Assembly (NCBI GenBank): GCA_025361335.1
Contig: JANYAK010000049.1
Coordinates: forward strand, 1-48,542
Direction: 5' to 3'
Length of the DNA: 48,542 nucleotides
DNA from: Coriobacteriia bacterium
GTDB lineage: Bacteria > Actinomycetota > Coriobacteriia > Anaerosomatales > PALSA-660
Below, in pieces: positions 8,546 to 16,699 of the stretch (positions within the stretch are counted from its first letter, which is position 1; each line of letters starts with the position of its first letter). The notes under the pieces were generated by a model that saw nothing but the letters and a program-made list of their open reading frames with translations, ran no database searches and was not told the DNA's origin. A program made the translations under genes and the position numbers.

Positions 8546-9865
8546 ATGAGCAGCCACAACCGGTTCGAGCCCGAGGAGATCCGCGCGGTCCAGGACCGCG
8601 CCATCCTCGTTGGAGTGGACCGGGGAGGCCGCGGCTGGCCGATCGAGGAGAGCCTCGCCGAGCTTGAGCTCCTCGCGTCGACCGCCGGAGCGACCATCGC
8701 CGGGACCGTGATACAGCGGATGCACACGCCGGATTCACGGACGTTTTTGGGGAAGGGCAAGGCCGAGGAGCTCGCCGAGTTGGCCCGCTCGACCGAGGCC
8801 ACCATCGTCGTGTTCGACGACGACCTGTCGCCTTCGCAGCAGGCGAACCTCGAGGACATCATCGGCCGTGACGTGCGCGTGCTCGACCGCACCGCGCTCA
8901 TCCTCGACATCTTCGCCCTTCACGCGGTGAGCCGTGAAGGCAAACTCCAAGTGGACCTCGCACAGCTCGAGTACGTCCTGCCCAGGCTGCGCGGCATGTG
9001 GGGGCACCTCGTGGCCGAGCGCCTCGGCGGCGGCAGGGGAGCGCGCTTCGGCGCCGGCGAGTCCCAGCTCGAGTCCGACCGTCGACTGACCCGTCGGCGC
9101 ATCAGCGAACTACGACGCGAGCTGAAGCACGTCGCTTCGGAGCGAGCCGTCCAGCGCAAGTCGCGCGCTCGCAGCGGCATCTTCCGCGTCTCGCTGGTGG
9201 GCTACACGAACGCGGGGAAGTCGACCCTGCTCAACGCGCTGACCGGCGCCAACGTGCTCGTCGCCGACCAGCTGTTCGCCACCCTCGACGCGACGACCCG
9301 CACGCTCGACCTCCCGGAGGGGCGCAAGGTCACACTCACGGACACCGTCGGGTTCATCAACAAGCTGCCCCACGGCTTAGTGGAGGCGTTCAAGTCCACA
9401 TTGGACGAGACGCGGGAGGCGGACCTGCTCCTCCACGTCGTGGATGCCTCGGGCCAGCAGACTCGGGAACAGATGGCGGCGGTCGCCGAGGTGCTCGGCG
9501 AGATCGGCGTTGCGGGCAAACCCCAGGTGGTCGTCTACAACAAGACCGACCTGCTATCGGCGGAGGAGCGAGCGATCCTCGGCTCGCGCAGCCCACACGC
9601 GGTGCTCCTGTCCGCCTCCGCGGGTGAAGGGTTGGACCGTCTTCGGGCCCGGATCGCGGCCGAGGCGGCTCGCGGGAGCGTGTCCATGACCATCCTGGTC
9701 CCCTACGACCACGGCGAGATCGTCGGGCTCGCGCACGAACAGGCCCGGATCGTGTCCGAGGAACATACTCCGGGAGGGACACGGCTCGCCGTGAGCGCGA
9801 CTCCCGAGCTCGCGGCGCGCTTCGAGCCGTACCGCGAGGACGCGGACGTGCGCGACAACGGCTGA
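8546..9865 (+). CDS. hflX: GTPase HflX
   Basis: HflX is a ribosome-associated GTPase that rescues or splits stalled 70S ribosomes under stress. The 439-residue protein has the HflX N-terminal domain (LGKGKAEEL near 68-76; VDLAQLEYVLPRLRG), a coiled-coil linker with ESDRRLTRRRISEL, then the G domain: P-loop GYTNAGKS (219-226), switch II DTVGFI starting at 266, and NKTD. It follows dapL after 9 bp, so it is probably co-transcribed. It converges on lexA across a 48-bp gap. Confidence 0.97.
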   Translation: MSSHNRFEPEEIRAVQDRAILVGVDRGGRGWPIEESLAELELLASTAGATIAGTVIQRMHTPDSRTFLGKGKAEELAELARSTEATIVVFDDDLSPSQQANLEDIIGRDVRVLDRTALILDIFALHAVSREGKLQVDLAQLEYVLPRLRGMWGHLVAERLGGGRGARFGAGESQLESDRRLTRRRISELRRELKHVASERAVQRKSRARSGIFRVSLVGYTNAGKSTLLNALTGANVLVADQLFATLDATTRTLDLPEGRKVTLTDTVGFINKLPHGLVEAFKSTLDETREADLLLHVVDASGQQTREQMAAVAEVLGEIGVAGKPQVVVYNKTDLLSAEERAILGSRSPHAVLLSASAGEGLDRLRARIAAEAARGSVSMTILVPYDHGEIVGLAHEQARIVSEEHTPGGTRLAVSATPELAARFEPYREDADVRDNG

Positions 9866-9870
9866 ACCTC

Positions 9871-9883
9871 CGACCGGCGGTCG
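9871..9883. terminator. Weak hairpin between convergent hflX and lexA
   Basis: CGACC-GGC-GGTCG forms a short 5-bp stem in the 48-bp gap between the two convergent stop codons. No U-tract follows, so terminator function is only suggested by position. Confidence 0.25.
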
Positions 9884-9913
9884 AGCGGCGTCACGCAGCC
9901 CGAAGGCCGCCGA

Positions 9914-10546
9914 TCACATGCGCCGAAAGACCGCCACGACCTTGCCCAGCACTGACACGTCTCGCGCGTAGATGGGTTCCATCGACGCGTTCTCCGGCTG
10001 GAGCCGTATCCTGTCGGGCTCGCGGAAGAACCGCTTCACTGTGGCCTCGTCCTCGAGAAGCGCGACGATGATGTCGCCGTTGTCGGCGGTCTGCTGCTGG
10101 CGCACCACGACGAAGTCACCGTCGAGGATCCCGGCGTCGATCATCGACTCGCCCTTGACCCGCAGAACGAACGTGGAGTCCTCGCGGGCTATCTCCGTCG
10201 GCAGCGTGATCGTCTGCTCGATATTCTCCTCCGCGAGGATGGGGCAGCCGGCCGCCACAGCGCCCACTATGGGAAGCTCCCGCATGCCGCGCATCTCGAC
10301 GACGTGCTCGCTGCGGTCGCGGTCGAGCACCTCCAGCGCGCGCGGCTTGCTGGGATCGCGCTTGATGAGGCCCTTGGCCTCCAGCGCCGCCAGGTGCGAG
10401 TGGACAGTCGAGGACGACGAGAGGCCGACGGCCTCGCCGATGTCGCGGACCGTGGGCGGGTAGCCCTTGCGCCGCATCTCGGCCTTGATGAAGTCCAGGA
10501 TCTGACGCTGCCGGTCGGTGAGATCCCGCCTGCGCGCGTAGGTCAC
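9914..10546 (-). CDS. lexA: LexA repressor
   Basis: LexA represses SOS genes and self-cleaves when bound to RecA filaments. From the GTG at 10546 it has 210 residues: an N-terminal winged helix ([34 protein letters not shown]), the Ala99-Gly100 cleavage bond in VAAGCP, catalytic Ser134 in KGESM and Lys171 in EATVKRF. I chose the GTG because AAGGGG lies about 5 nt upstream; an in-frame ATG five codons earlier (10561) is possible. It is divergent from the LysM gene, and its promoter carries two LexA boxes, so it is autoregulated. Confidence 0.95.
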   Translation of the reverse strand: MTYARRRDLTDRQRQILDFIKAEMRRKGYPPTVRDIGEAVGLSSSSTVHSHLAALEAKGLIKRDPSKPRALEVLDRDRSEHVVEMRGMRELPIVGAVAAGCPILAEENIEQTITLPTEIAREDSTFVLRVKGESMIDAGILDGDFVVVRQQQTADNGDIIVALLEDEATVKRFFREPDRIRLQPENASMEPIYARDVSVLGKVVAVFRRM

Positions 10547-10561
10547 GGCGTCCCCTTCCAT

Positions 10562-10575
10562 CGAAAGTACGTTCG
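10562..10575. promoter_or_regulatory. LexA (SOS) box 1, lexA start-site side
   Basis: CGAAAGTACGTTCG matches the Gram-positive SOS consensus CGAACnnnnGTTYG with one mismatch. It lies just downstream of the predicted lexA transcription start. Confidence 0.75.
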
Positions 10576-10583
10576 CTGCCAGC

Positions 10584-10612
10584 AGTCTATCGCTGGGGCG
10601 CCGCGGATGCAA
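10584..10612 (-). promoter_or_regulatory. Sigma-70-type promoter of lexA
   Basis: On the minus strand, -35 TTGCAT (10607-10612) and -10 TAGACT (10584-10589) are separated by 17 bp. LexA boxes overlap the -35 (10610-10623) and the region just past the start site (10562-10575). Confidence 0.7.
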
Positions 10613-10623
10613 ACACCCGTTCG
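10610..10623. promoter_or_regulatory. LexA (SOS) box 2, over the lexA -35
   Basis: Read on the minus strand, CGAACGGGTGTTTG matches CGAACnnnnGTTYG exactly. It overlaps the end of the lexA -35 hexamer, so a bound repressor would block RNA polymerase. Confidence 0.8.
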
Positions 10624-10633
10624 ATTCCCGCGC

Positions 10634-10661
10634 TTGCAATCGAACAGGTGTTTGGTATCAT
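10634..10661 (+). promoter_or_regulatory. SOS promoter of the LysM gene
   Basis: -35 TTGCAA (10634-10639) and extended -10 TGGTATCAT (10653-10661) leave a 16-bp spacer. A perfect LexA box fills the spacer and a second lies over the start site. The predicted 5' leader to the ATG at 10783 is about 115 nt. Confidence 0.75.
10641..10654. promoter_or_regulatory. LexA (SOS) box 3, in the LysM promoter spacer
   Basis: CGAACAGGTGTTTG matches CGAACnnnnGTTYG exactly and sits between the -35 and -10 hexamers of the LysM gene promoter. Confidence 0.85.
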
Positions 10662-10666
10662 CATAT

Positions 10667-10680
10667 CGAACATACGTTCG
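10667..10680. promoter_or_regulatory. LexA (SOS) box 4, over the LysM gene start site
   Basis: CGAACATACGTTCG is a near-perfect palindrome and an exact match to the SOS consensus. It begins 6 bp after the LysM gene -10 hexamer. Confidence 0.9.
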
Positions 10681-10782
10681 TTCAGTGGGAACAGGACCGC
10701 GCGGACTACCGTGTCAGACCGGGGCGATATGATCCGGGCGTCAGGGCCGACCAGGCCATCCGGACCACAGCGGAGGCGGACC

Positions 10783-11193
10783 ATGCAGGCGACGGCTACA
10801 GCGAACATCGGGCGCGGACGGTCCGACGGACCTCGGAGGGGGAGCAGGTGCGCTGCGTCCGCCCGCCGCGCACCTACGCAGCGTGACCGGAGCCTCGTGT
10901 GCTCCGCGGCCCTGTTCGTGGTCGTGACGTGCCTCCTGGTGGGCGCAGGCGCCCTGCCCACGCTCGCGGATCGCGGAGCCGCGACGGCTTTCATAGTCGG
11001 CGTCCACGTGGGGCCCGCGGACAGCCTGTGGTCGATCGCGCGTGCCAACCCGGTACCTGGGGTCGGCACCCCTGAGATGGTCGCGCGCATCCGATCCCTG
11101 AACCACCTCGCGACCGACGCGACGTTGCAGCCCGGCGACACGCTGTCGATCCCGTCGGCAGGGACGGACGAGGGCACTTTCGCGATGCGCTGA
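10783..11193 (+). CDS. SOS-induced membrane LysM protein (YneA / Rv2719c-like cell-division suppressor)
   Basis: This 136-residue protein has a basic N-terminus, one membrane anchor (about 35-60, LFVVVTCLLVGAGAL) and an extracytoplasmic LysM domain, starting near HVGPADSLWSIARANP and ending with LQPGDTLSIPS. A small LysM membrane protein divergent from lexA and followed by nrdR is the arrangement of mycobacterial Rv2719c (ChiZ), and of yneA in Bacillus. These halt cell division during DNA damage. The ATG has GGAGG 6 nt upstream. Two LexA boxes in its promoter predict strong SOS induction. The function is inferred from architecture, control and synteny. Confidence 0.85.
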   Translation: MQATATANIGRGRSDGPRRGSRCAASARRAPTQRDRSLVCSAALFVVVTCLLVGAGALPTLADRGAATAFIVGVHVGPADSLWSIARANPVPGVGTPEMVARIRSLNHLATDATLQPGDTLSIPSAGTDEGTFAMR

Positions 11194-11299
11194 TCGCTCG
11201 CGGCGCTCCGTCGCTTGGGCACCGTTCGTCCCCTGTTGCAAGCCGTTCGGCGGTCTCGGTTCAGCCGTGCACTGGCACATCATGACATTCCGTGTTGTA

Positions 11300-11315
11300 G
11301 CCCTATATCTTGTGT
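11300..11315. promoter_or_regulatory. NrdR box-like site 1
   Basis: GCCCTATATCTTGTGT matches the NrdR box ACACWATATATAGTGT at about 12 of 16 positions. A second site lies 31 bp downstream, the usual spacing of paired NrdR boxes. A possible extended -10 (TGCTAGTTT, 11315-11323) begins at its right edge. Confidence 0.65.
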
Positions 11316-11330
11316 GCTAGTTTCGGTTGT

Positions 11331-11346
11331 GGCCTAGATATAGGGG
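11331..11346. promoter_or_regulatory. NrdR box-like site 2
   Basis: GGCCTAGATATAGGGG matches the NrdR consensus at about 10 of 16 positions, keeping the TAnATATAG core. It starts exactly 31 bp (three helical turns) after site 1 and ends 10 bp before the nrdR ATG. Confidence 0.6.
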
Positions 11347-11356
11347 TGGGATAGCG

Positions 11357-11803
11357 ATGAAGTGTCCGTTCTGTGGGCATGCCGAGACGAAGGTCGTGGA
11401 CTCGCGCGTCTCCGAGTCGCAGATCGCGATTCGCCGCCGCCGGGAATGCCTGAAGTGCGCCCAGCGCTTCACCACGTACGAGCGTCGCGAGGAAGTCCCT
11501 CTGATGGTCGTCAAGAAGGACTCGCGTCGCGAGCCGTTCGATCGGGGCAAGCTGCTGCGGGGGCTGGTCATGGCGTCCGTGAAGCGCGAGGTGACCACGC
11601 AGCAACTCGAGGATCTCATCGACGATATCGAGTCGGAACTGCACAACTCCTTCCGATACGAGATCCCGGCACGGCAGCTCGGCGACATGGTGCTCACGCG
11701 GCTGAGGGCGCTCGACAAGGTCGCATATGTTCGGTTCGCCTCGGTATACAAGTCCTTTCAGGACCTCGATGAGTTCACGTCCGAGCTGAAGAACCTCAAG
11801 TAG
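11357..11803 (+). CDS. nrdR: Transcriptional repressor NrdR
   Basis: NrdR senses ATP and dATP and represses ribonucleotide reductase genes. The 148-residue protein starts with MKCPFCG. Its zinc ribbon uses two CxxC pairs (CPFC and CLKC), and the ATP-cone begins at VPLMVVKKDSRREPFDRGKL. Length and sequence are typical. An upstream in-frame GTG (11327) would cover the second NrdR box and is unlikely. Paired NrdR-box-like sites just upstream suggest autoregulation. A radical SAM activase and dut follow, giving a deoxynucleotide-metabolism cluster. Confidence 0.97.
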   Translation: MKCPFCGHAETKVVDSRVSESQIAIRRRRECLKCAQRFTTYERREEVPLMVVKKDSRREPFDRGKLLRGLVMASVKREVTTQQLEDLIDDIESELHNSFRYEIPARQLGDMVLTRLRALDKVAYVRFASVYKSFQDLDEFTSELKNLK

Positions 11804-11875
11804 GGCCCGGCGCGCTGGTCTGGAGCGCGATGGCTCGCTCAGGGTAGGGCATGCGGGGCACGGTCACTGTGCGGG

Positions 11876-12667
11876 ATGGGGAACCATGGGTGCGGGATCG
11901 CAGATGATGGAGGCCGGGAGCTGAGCGACAGATCCTCAGCGCCGGCGCATCACGCGCCCACGAGGCGCCTCGCGGCATGGACGCCGGCCGGCATGCGCGA
12001 CTGGCCGGGCATGGTATCGGCGACGCTTCTGCTGTCCGGGTGCTCGCTGCACTGCCCCTACTGCCAGGACGCACGACTGCTCCGATCCGCGGCAGAACCC
12101 CCCGAGTGGGACAGCATCCTCGAGCACCTCGACGCGAACCGCGGCTGGCTCGACGGGGTCGTAGTCACCGGCGGCGAGCCGACCGAGGATCCCGACCTGC
12201 CATCGTTGCTGGCGGCGCTGGCCGAAGTCGACGTCCCGGTCAGGCTGGACACCAACGGCATGCGCCCCGACGTCCTGAGCCTCGTCGTGGCCGAGGAGCT
12301 CGTCTCCTTCGTCGCCATGGACATCAAGTCCGTCCCCTCCGGGTACCGCGCGCTGTCCGCGCGAGGCGACGCGGCGCCACTGGTCGCGCGGTCCACCGAG
12401 ATCCTCATCCGATCCGGCATCGAGCATGAGTTCCGGACCACCGTCTACCCGGGATGTGTGACCCTCGCCGACCTGCCCCGCATAGCGCGAGCTCTCAAGG
12501 GCGGCCGTCTCTACGCCCTGCAGCAGTTCCGTCCGAGCAGAACACTCGACCCGGCCGCCGAAGCCGTCACCCCGTTCGCCGCCAGCGATCTTCGCTCCGC
12601 GGCAACGGCGTGCTCGACGTACCTTTCGACGATCGTCCGCGGCCTGCGATCCGGGGAGGCCGCCTGA
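11876..12667 (+). CDS. Radical SAM protein, probable anaerobic ribonucleotide reductase activase
   Basis: This 263-residue radical SAM enzyme has the CxxxCxxC cluster motif CSLHCPYC (C56, C60, C63). [17 protein letters not shown] before it corresponds to the conserved N-terminus of NrdG2-type glycyl-radical activases. [13 protein letters not shown] is the GGE SAM-binding motif, and DTNG and MDIK follow. Such enzymes activate class III ribonucleotide reductase or another glycyl-radical enzyme. The start is uncertain: no good ribosome site precedes the ATG at 11876, and the first ~30 residues look non-conserved. It lies between nrdR and dut and overlaps dut by one base (TGATG), which supports a nucleotide role. 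Confidence 0.75.
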   Translation: MGNHGCGIADDGGRELSDRSSAPAHHAPTRRLAAWTPAGMRDWPGMVSATLLLSGCSLHCPYCQDARLLRSAAEPPEWDSILEHLDANRGWLDGVVVTGGEPTEDPDLPSLLAALAEVDVPVRLDTNGMRPDVLSLVVAEELVSFVAMDIKSVPSGYRALSARGDAAPLVARSTEILIRSGIEHEFRTTVYPGCVTLADLPRIARALKGGRLYALQQFRPSRTLDPAAEAVTPFAASDLRSAATACSTYLSTIVRGLRSGEAA

Positions 12668-13098
12668 TGCGCCTGCCCGTCACCCGTCTCGCCGCCGACC
12701 TGCCCTTGCCTTCGTACGCCCACGAAGGCGACGCCGGCATCGACTTGTTCGCCGCCGCGGACGTCACGCTGGCGCCCTTTGAGCGGACGCTGATACCGAC
12801 AGGCATCGCCGTGGCCATTCCCGCGGGCTACGCCGGCTTCGTCCAGCCCCGAAGCGGTCTCGCATCCCGGAGCGGGCTCAGCCTCGTGAACACCCCAGGC
12901 CTCATCGACAGCCACTACCGCGGCGAGATCAAACTCATCGCGATCAACCTCGATCCCGCGACCCCGATCGAGATCCACCGGGGCGATCGTGTCGCCCAGC
13001 TCGTCATCCAGGCGGTCGTTCACGCGGATCTCGTCGAGGTCGACGCACTGGACACCACGCTGCGGGGGGAGGGGGGCTTTGGCAGCACCGGCGCCTGA
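12667..13098 (+). CDS. dut: Deoxyuridine 5'-triphosphate nucleotidohydrolase
   Basis: dUTPase hydrolyses dUTP to dUMP and pyrophosphate, keeping uracil out of DNA and supplying dTMP synthesis. The 143-residue trimeric-type enzyme shows all five motifs: AGIDLF (23-28), the [10 protein letters not shown] region, [10 protein letters not shown] (61-70), [10 protein letters not shown] with catalytic Asp81, RGDRVAQLV, and the C-terminal P-loop-like [10 protein letters not shown] (133-142). Its ATG shares a base with the stop of the radical SAM gene. Confidence 0.97.
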   Translation: MRLPVTRLAADLPLPSYAHEGDAGIDLFAAADVTLAPFERTLIPTGIAVAIPAGYAGFVQPRSGLASRSGLSLVNTPGLIDSHYRGEIKLIAINLDPATPIEIHRGDRVAQLVIQAVVHADLVEVDALDTTLRGEGGFGSTGA

Positions 13099-13552
13099 TT
13101 CCCCCCGCGTGCGCGTCGCCGCCATCATCATGATGGACGGCCGGCTCGTGGTCGTCCGCCACCGTGGCCCGGGGCGCGCCTATCACCTCCTTCCTGGAGG
13201 CGGGGTGGAGGTGGGGGAGACCCTCGAGGCCGCGCTGGTCCGGGAGGTCGCTGAGGAGACGGGCCTCGTCGTGGCGGTCGGACGGCCGATCTTCATAAGC
13301 GACGCGATCGACCCCCGGGGTGCGCGTCATGTCGTCAACCTGACCTTCCTATGCGACGTCAGGGGTGGGGATCTCACCCAGACCCCGGACGACCCGGGGG
13401 TGGAGGGGGTCGAGCTCATCGCTCCTGACGATCTTGCCGCTCTCGACCTGCGGCCTCCCATGGCACAGGCCCTGAGAGACGCCATCCTCTGCGGCTTCGG
13501 CTGCGTCACGCGCTATCTGGGAGCGCTCTGGACCGAGGACCCCCCGGTGTGA
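13079..13552 (+). CDS. NUDIX hydrolase
   Basis: This 157-residue protein contains a complete Nudix box, from [14 protein letters not shown] through REVAEETGL, which hydrolyses nucleoside diphosphates linked to another moiety. The TTG at 13079 is preferred: a strong GGGGAGGGGGG site precedes it and it overlaps dut by 20 bp. A GTG at 13109 has only C-rich DNA upstream. The substrate cannot be read from the sequence; a nucleotide-pool or house-cleaning role fits the dut neighbour. Confidence 0.85.
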   Translation: MAAPAPDSPRVRVAAIIMMDGRLVVVRHRGPGRAYHLLPGGGVEVGETLEAALVREVAEETGLVVAVGRPIFISDAIDPRGARHVVNLTFLCDVRGGDLTQTPDDPGVEGVELIAPDDLAALDLRPPMAQALRDAILCGFGCVTRYLGALWTEDPPV

Positions 13553-13757
13553 TCACCGGACGATCCGTGCTCGACGGCGGCATGCACCGACAGCTGCTGC
13601 ACTGATTGACATAAGACAGGCAAGGGGCACGCTGCATGGGGCAGCGGGAGGGAGGCGCCTTCGGGCGAGCGGCAAGGGGACGATGGGCCCAGGCTCGGCG
13701 ACATGACGGCCACCTGGGACGAGCATTTGCAAAGCGACTACTCGGAAGGCTGGTGAA
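13553..13757 (+). other. 205-bp leader of the purine permease gene
   Basis: This stretch holds a TTGACA hexamer (13606-13611) without a good -10 at normal spacing. It also has a possible hairpin around GGCGCCTTCGGGCG and a CCCAGG...CCTGGG pairing. I looked for purine, PRPP, guanidine and preQ1 riboswitch cores and recognised none. Confidence 0.4.
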
Positions 13758-15179
13758 ATGGACAAGTTCTTCAAGTTCGACGAGCGCGGGACTGATCTCA
13801 AGACAGAGATCATCGCAGGTATCACCACGTTCATGACCATGGCGTACATCATCTTCGTGAACCCCGGCATCCTGTCCGCGGCCGGCGTGCCTTTCGCCGG
13901 CGCGGCCACGGCGACCGCCCTCGGCGCCGCCTTGATGTGCCTGTGCATGGGGCTCATCACGAACCGTCCGTTCGCCCTGGCGTCCGGCATGGGACTCAAC
14001 GCCGTCGTGACCTTCTCGGTCATCGGCTTCGCGCAGTCCAACGTGCCGTGGCAGGTCGGCATGTCGGTCATCTTCGTCGAGGGGCTGATCATCCTCGTCC
14101 TTGTCCTCACGGGACTGCGAGAAGCGATCATGAACGCCATCCCGATCGACCTGAAGCGCGCGATCGGCGTCGGCATCGGGCTGTTCATCACGCTCATCGG
14201 ACTGAACGAGGGCGGCATCATCGCGCCGAACTCGGCCACGCTGATATCGCTCGGCGACTTCACCCAGAAGTACGTGTGGGTCGCCCTCATCGGGCTCATC
14301 GCGATCCTCGTGTTCATGGCGCTCAAGGTCAAAGGCGACATCCTGTGGGGCATCCTGGTCGCCACAGCCGCGGCCCTGCTGCTCGGAGTCACCAAGCTGC
14401 CGACGGCCGTCGTCGGGGCCCCCGACTTCTCGACCTTCTTCGCGCCGTTCCAGAGCGGGGTCAAGGGCGGTCTGCCGATCATGCAGATCTTCACCCCGAT
14501 CCTTCTGCTCTCCATCTTCGCCATCATGCTCACGGACTTCTTCGACACGATGGGCACCGTCGTCGCGGTCGGCGAGCAGGCAGGCTTCGTGGACAAGGAC
14601 GGCCGCGTCCCCGGCATCAAGAGCATCCTGACGGTCGACTCCATCGCCGCCAGCGTGGGCGGCCTGTTCGGCGCCAGCTCGATCACGACCTACATCGAGT
14701 CGGCCGCGGGCGTCGCCGAGGGTGGCCGCACGGGGCTCACCGCTGTCGTCACCGGCGTCCTCTTCGCGCTGTCGGCCTTCCTGGCCCCCGTCGTGGCCAT
14801 GATCGGCGGCGGCTTCGACATCACGAACGCTGCCCATTTCGGGCAGCTCGCCGGCGCCGGCTTCACGGTCCCGGATGGCGCGTTCTATATGTATCCGATC
14901 ACGGCCGGCGCGCTCATCGTCGTCGGCTTCCTGATGATGCGCACGGTGCGTGAGATCCCGTGGACGGACCTCGAGGAGGCCTTCCCGGCCTTCCTGACGA
15001 TCGTCGGCATCCCGCTCACCTACAACATAAGCTACGGCATCGGTCTCGGGTTCATCAGCTATGTGCTCATCAAGGTGTTCCACGGCAAGGTCAAGGATGT
15101 CCATCCGCTCATGTGGGTGGTGAGCGTGGCGTTCGCTGTCACCTTCGTCCTGCCCGCTGTGCAGGGGCTCTTCAAGTAG
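13758..15179 (+). CDS. NCS2 family purine permease (AzgA/PbuG type)
   Basis: This 473-residue polytopic membrane protein is a proton-driven nucleobase importer, probably for hypoxanthine, guanine or adenine. AzgA-subfamily features include FDERGTDLKTEIIAGITTF near the N-terminus, FVNPGILSAAG, GMGLNAVVTF, LTDFFDTMGT and SSITTYIESAAGV. These place it with PbuG/PbuO/AzgA rather than UraA. GGAAGG lies about 8 nt before the ATG. hpt and apt elsewhere in the window would trap imported purines. A strong hairpin 15 bp after the stop suggests a separate transcription unit. Confidence 0.92.
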   Translation: MDKFFKFDERGTDLKTEIIAGITTFMTMAYIIFVNPGILSAAGVPFAGAATATALGAALMCLCMGLITNRPFALASGMGLNAVVTFSVIGFAQSNVPWQVGMSVIFVEGLIILVLVLTGLREAIMNAIPIDLKRAIGVGIGLFITLIGLNEGGIIAPNSATLISLGDFTQKYVWVALIGLIAILVFMALKVKGDILWGILVATAAALLLGVTKLPTAVVGAPDFSTFFAPFQSGVKGGLPIMQIFTPILLLSIFAIMLTDFFDTMGTVVAVGEQAGFVDKDGRVPGIKSILTVDSIAASVGGLFGASSITTYIESAAGVAEGGRTGLTAVVTGVLFALSAFLAPVVAMIGGGFDITNAAHFGQLAGAGFTVPDGAFYMYPITAGALIVVGFLMMRTVREIPWTDLEEAFPAFLTIVGIPLTYNISYGIGLGFISYVLIKVFHGKVKDVHPLMWVVSVAFAVTFVLPAVQGLFK

Positions 15180-15194
15180 GTATGGAGACACGAA

Positions 15195-15224
15195 GGAAGG
15201 GCCCCGGGAGACCGGGGCCCTTCC
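15195..15224 (+). terminator. Strong GC-rich hairpin after the purine permease gene
   Basis: A perfect 13-bp stem (15195-15207 with 15212-15224) is closed by a GAGA (GNRA) tetraloop, 15 bp past the stop codon. No U-tract follows, so it may act as a Rho-assisted terminator or attenuator before the uracil permease gene. Confidence 0.75.
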
Positions 15225-15254
15225 GCGAACCCGCAAGGGAGGTGGGAGAGCAAG

Positions 15255-16595
15255 GTGGCATTCGATCGAGTGATCCAGACTGACGAGACGCTTCCGATCC
15301 TGCAGGCGATACCGCTCTCGCTGCAACATCTGATGGCCATGTTCGGCGCGACGGTCCTCGTGCCGATCCTGACCGGTCTCGACCCCGGCGTCGGCCTCAT
15401 GACGTCAGGCATCGGCACGATCCTGTATCTCATCTGCGTGCGCAACAAGATCCCGAGCTACCTCGGGTCGAGCTTCGCGTTCATCGGCCCGCTGATCGCG
15501 GTCGGCGGGGGAGCCGCCGCCATCGCGGGCGGCAAGGGGCATCTGCCTGAGGCGCTCGGCGGCCTCGTCGCGGCCGGCGTCGTCTACATGATCGTCGCCG
15601 GATTCGTGAAGGCGTTCGGCACCGGCTGGATCAGCAAGCTGCTGCCGCCGGCGCTCGTGGGCGCTGTGGTCATCGTCATCGGCCTCGGCCTCTCCGCCAC
15701 CGCCGTCAAGATGGCGATGTTCCCCTTCGCCGACCCGACCAAGGGGATCAACCTGATCGGCCTGCTGGTCGCGTTCATCACTCTGGCCTCGGCCGTGGCG
15801 TTCAGCTCGTACTTCAAGGGCTTCCTGAAGACCATCCCAGTACTGATGGGCATCATCGTCGGCTACGTGGTGTCCATCTTCTTCGGCCTCGTGAACTTCG
15901 ATGGCATCGCGAAAGCGGCCTGGATCGGCCTGCCGAACGTGACGTTCCCGAGGTTCGACATCACCGCCATCGCGATCATCGCGCCGGTGGCCATCGTGGT
16001 CATCGTCGAGCACATCGGCCACCTGCTGGTCATCAACGAGATCACGGGCAAGGACTTCACTCCGATGCTGCCGGAATCGCTGTTCGGTGACGGCATCGCC
16101 ACCGCCATCTCCGGCGCGCTCGGCGGAACACCTTCCACCACGTACGCGGAGAACATCGGCGTCATGGCCGTCACGAAGGTCTACGCGACGCAGCTGTTCT
16201 GGTACGCCGGCGCGTTCGCGTTCATCATCGGCGGCTTCATCCCGAAGTTCGGCGCGGCCATCTCGTCCATCCCGACGCCGGTCATGGGCGGCATATCGCT
16301 GCTGCTGTTCGGCCTGATCGCCTCAAGCGGTCTGCGCCTGCTGGTCAAGAGCGGCATCGACTACAGCCACAGCCGCAACCTGATCATGTCGTCCATCGTG
16401 CTCGTCATCGGCATCGGCATGGAGACCGGCGGGTTCTCGATCCCGCTCGGCAAGTACTCGGTCCCGGGCATGGCGCTCGCCACGTTCGTCGGCATCATCC
16501 TGAACCTGATACTTCCGAAGGAGTCCGAGGGCCTTGCGGTCGATTCTCCGGACTTCATCGCGGACCTCCAGGTCGAGGCCTCTGACGAGGCCTAG
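15255..16595 (+). CDS. NCS2 family uracil/xanthine permease (UraA-like)
   Basis: This 446-residue polytopic protein belongs to the UraA/RutG branch of the nucleobase:cation symporters. Diagnostic stretches are LSLQHLMAMFGATVLVPIL near the N-terminus, YLGSSFAFIGP, the VIVEHIGHL glutamate region and GTPSTTYAENIGVMAVT. Uracil is the most likely substrate. The start is GTG after GGGAGGTGGGAG. It follows the purine permease but is separated from it by a strong hairpin. A second hairpin follows about 100 bp after its stop. Confidence 0.93.
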   Translation: MAFDRVIQTDETLPILQAIPLSLQHLMAMFGATVLVPILTGLDPGVGLMTSGIGTILYLICVRNKIPSYLGSSFAFIGPLIAVGGGAAAIAGGKGHLPEALGGLVAAGVVYMIVAGFVKAFGTGWISKLLPPALVGAVVIVIGLGLSATAVKMAMFPFADPTKGINLIGLLVAFITLASAVAFSSYFKGFLKTIPVLMGIIVGYVVSIFFGLVNFDGIAKAAWIGLPNVTFPRFDITAIAIIAPVAIVVIVEHIGHLLVINEITGKDFTPMLPESLFGDGIATAISGALGGTPSTTYAENIGVMAVTKVYATQLFWYAGAFAFIIGGFIPKFGAAISSIPTPVMGGISLLLFGLIASSGLRLLVKSGIDYSHSRNLIMSSIVLVIGIGMETGGFSIPLGKYSVPGMALATFVGIILNLILPKESEGLAVDSPDFIADLQVEASDEA

Positions 16596-16699
16596 AGTCG
16601 GTCGGACCGGCCGGGGATCCCGGACCGCCGGGGCACGTTGAAAGGGCGGCTCGAAGCGACGCAGGACTGACGCGGGCGAAGCTTCTGCCACACAAAGCC

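Noticed and set aside
10617-10630. tRNA T-loop-like GTTCGATTCC
   Set aside because: Flanking bases do not form a T-stem or acceptor stem; the sequence is part of a LexA box and the lexA promoter.
11876-12667. Reading the radical SAM gene as the AmmeMemoRadiSam radical SAM partner
   Set aside because: The N-terminal motif and the nrdR/dut neighbours fit an NrdG2-type activase better; the MEMO/AMMECR1 gene is more than 6 kb away.
13553-13757. Purine, PRPP, preQ1 or guanidine riboswitch before the purine permease
   Set aside because: None of the conserved cores is present; kept only as an unexplained leader.
13506-15329. 607-codon open frame on the minus strand
   Set aside because: It is antisense to the Nudix and purine permease genes and encodes a low-complexity Asp/Glu/Arg/His-rich product, typical of the reverse of a GC-rich membrane-protein gene.
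15405-16022. 205-codon minus-strand frame very rich in Asp, Glu, His and Arg
   Set aside because: It is the reverse shadow of the uracil permease; no ribosome site or family match.
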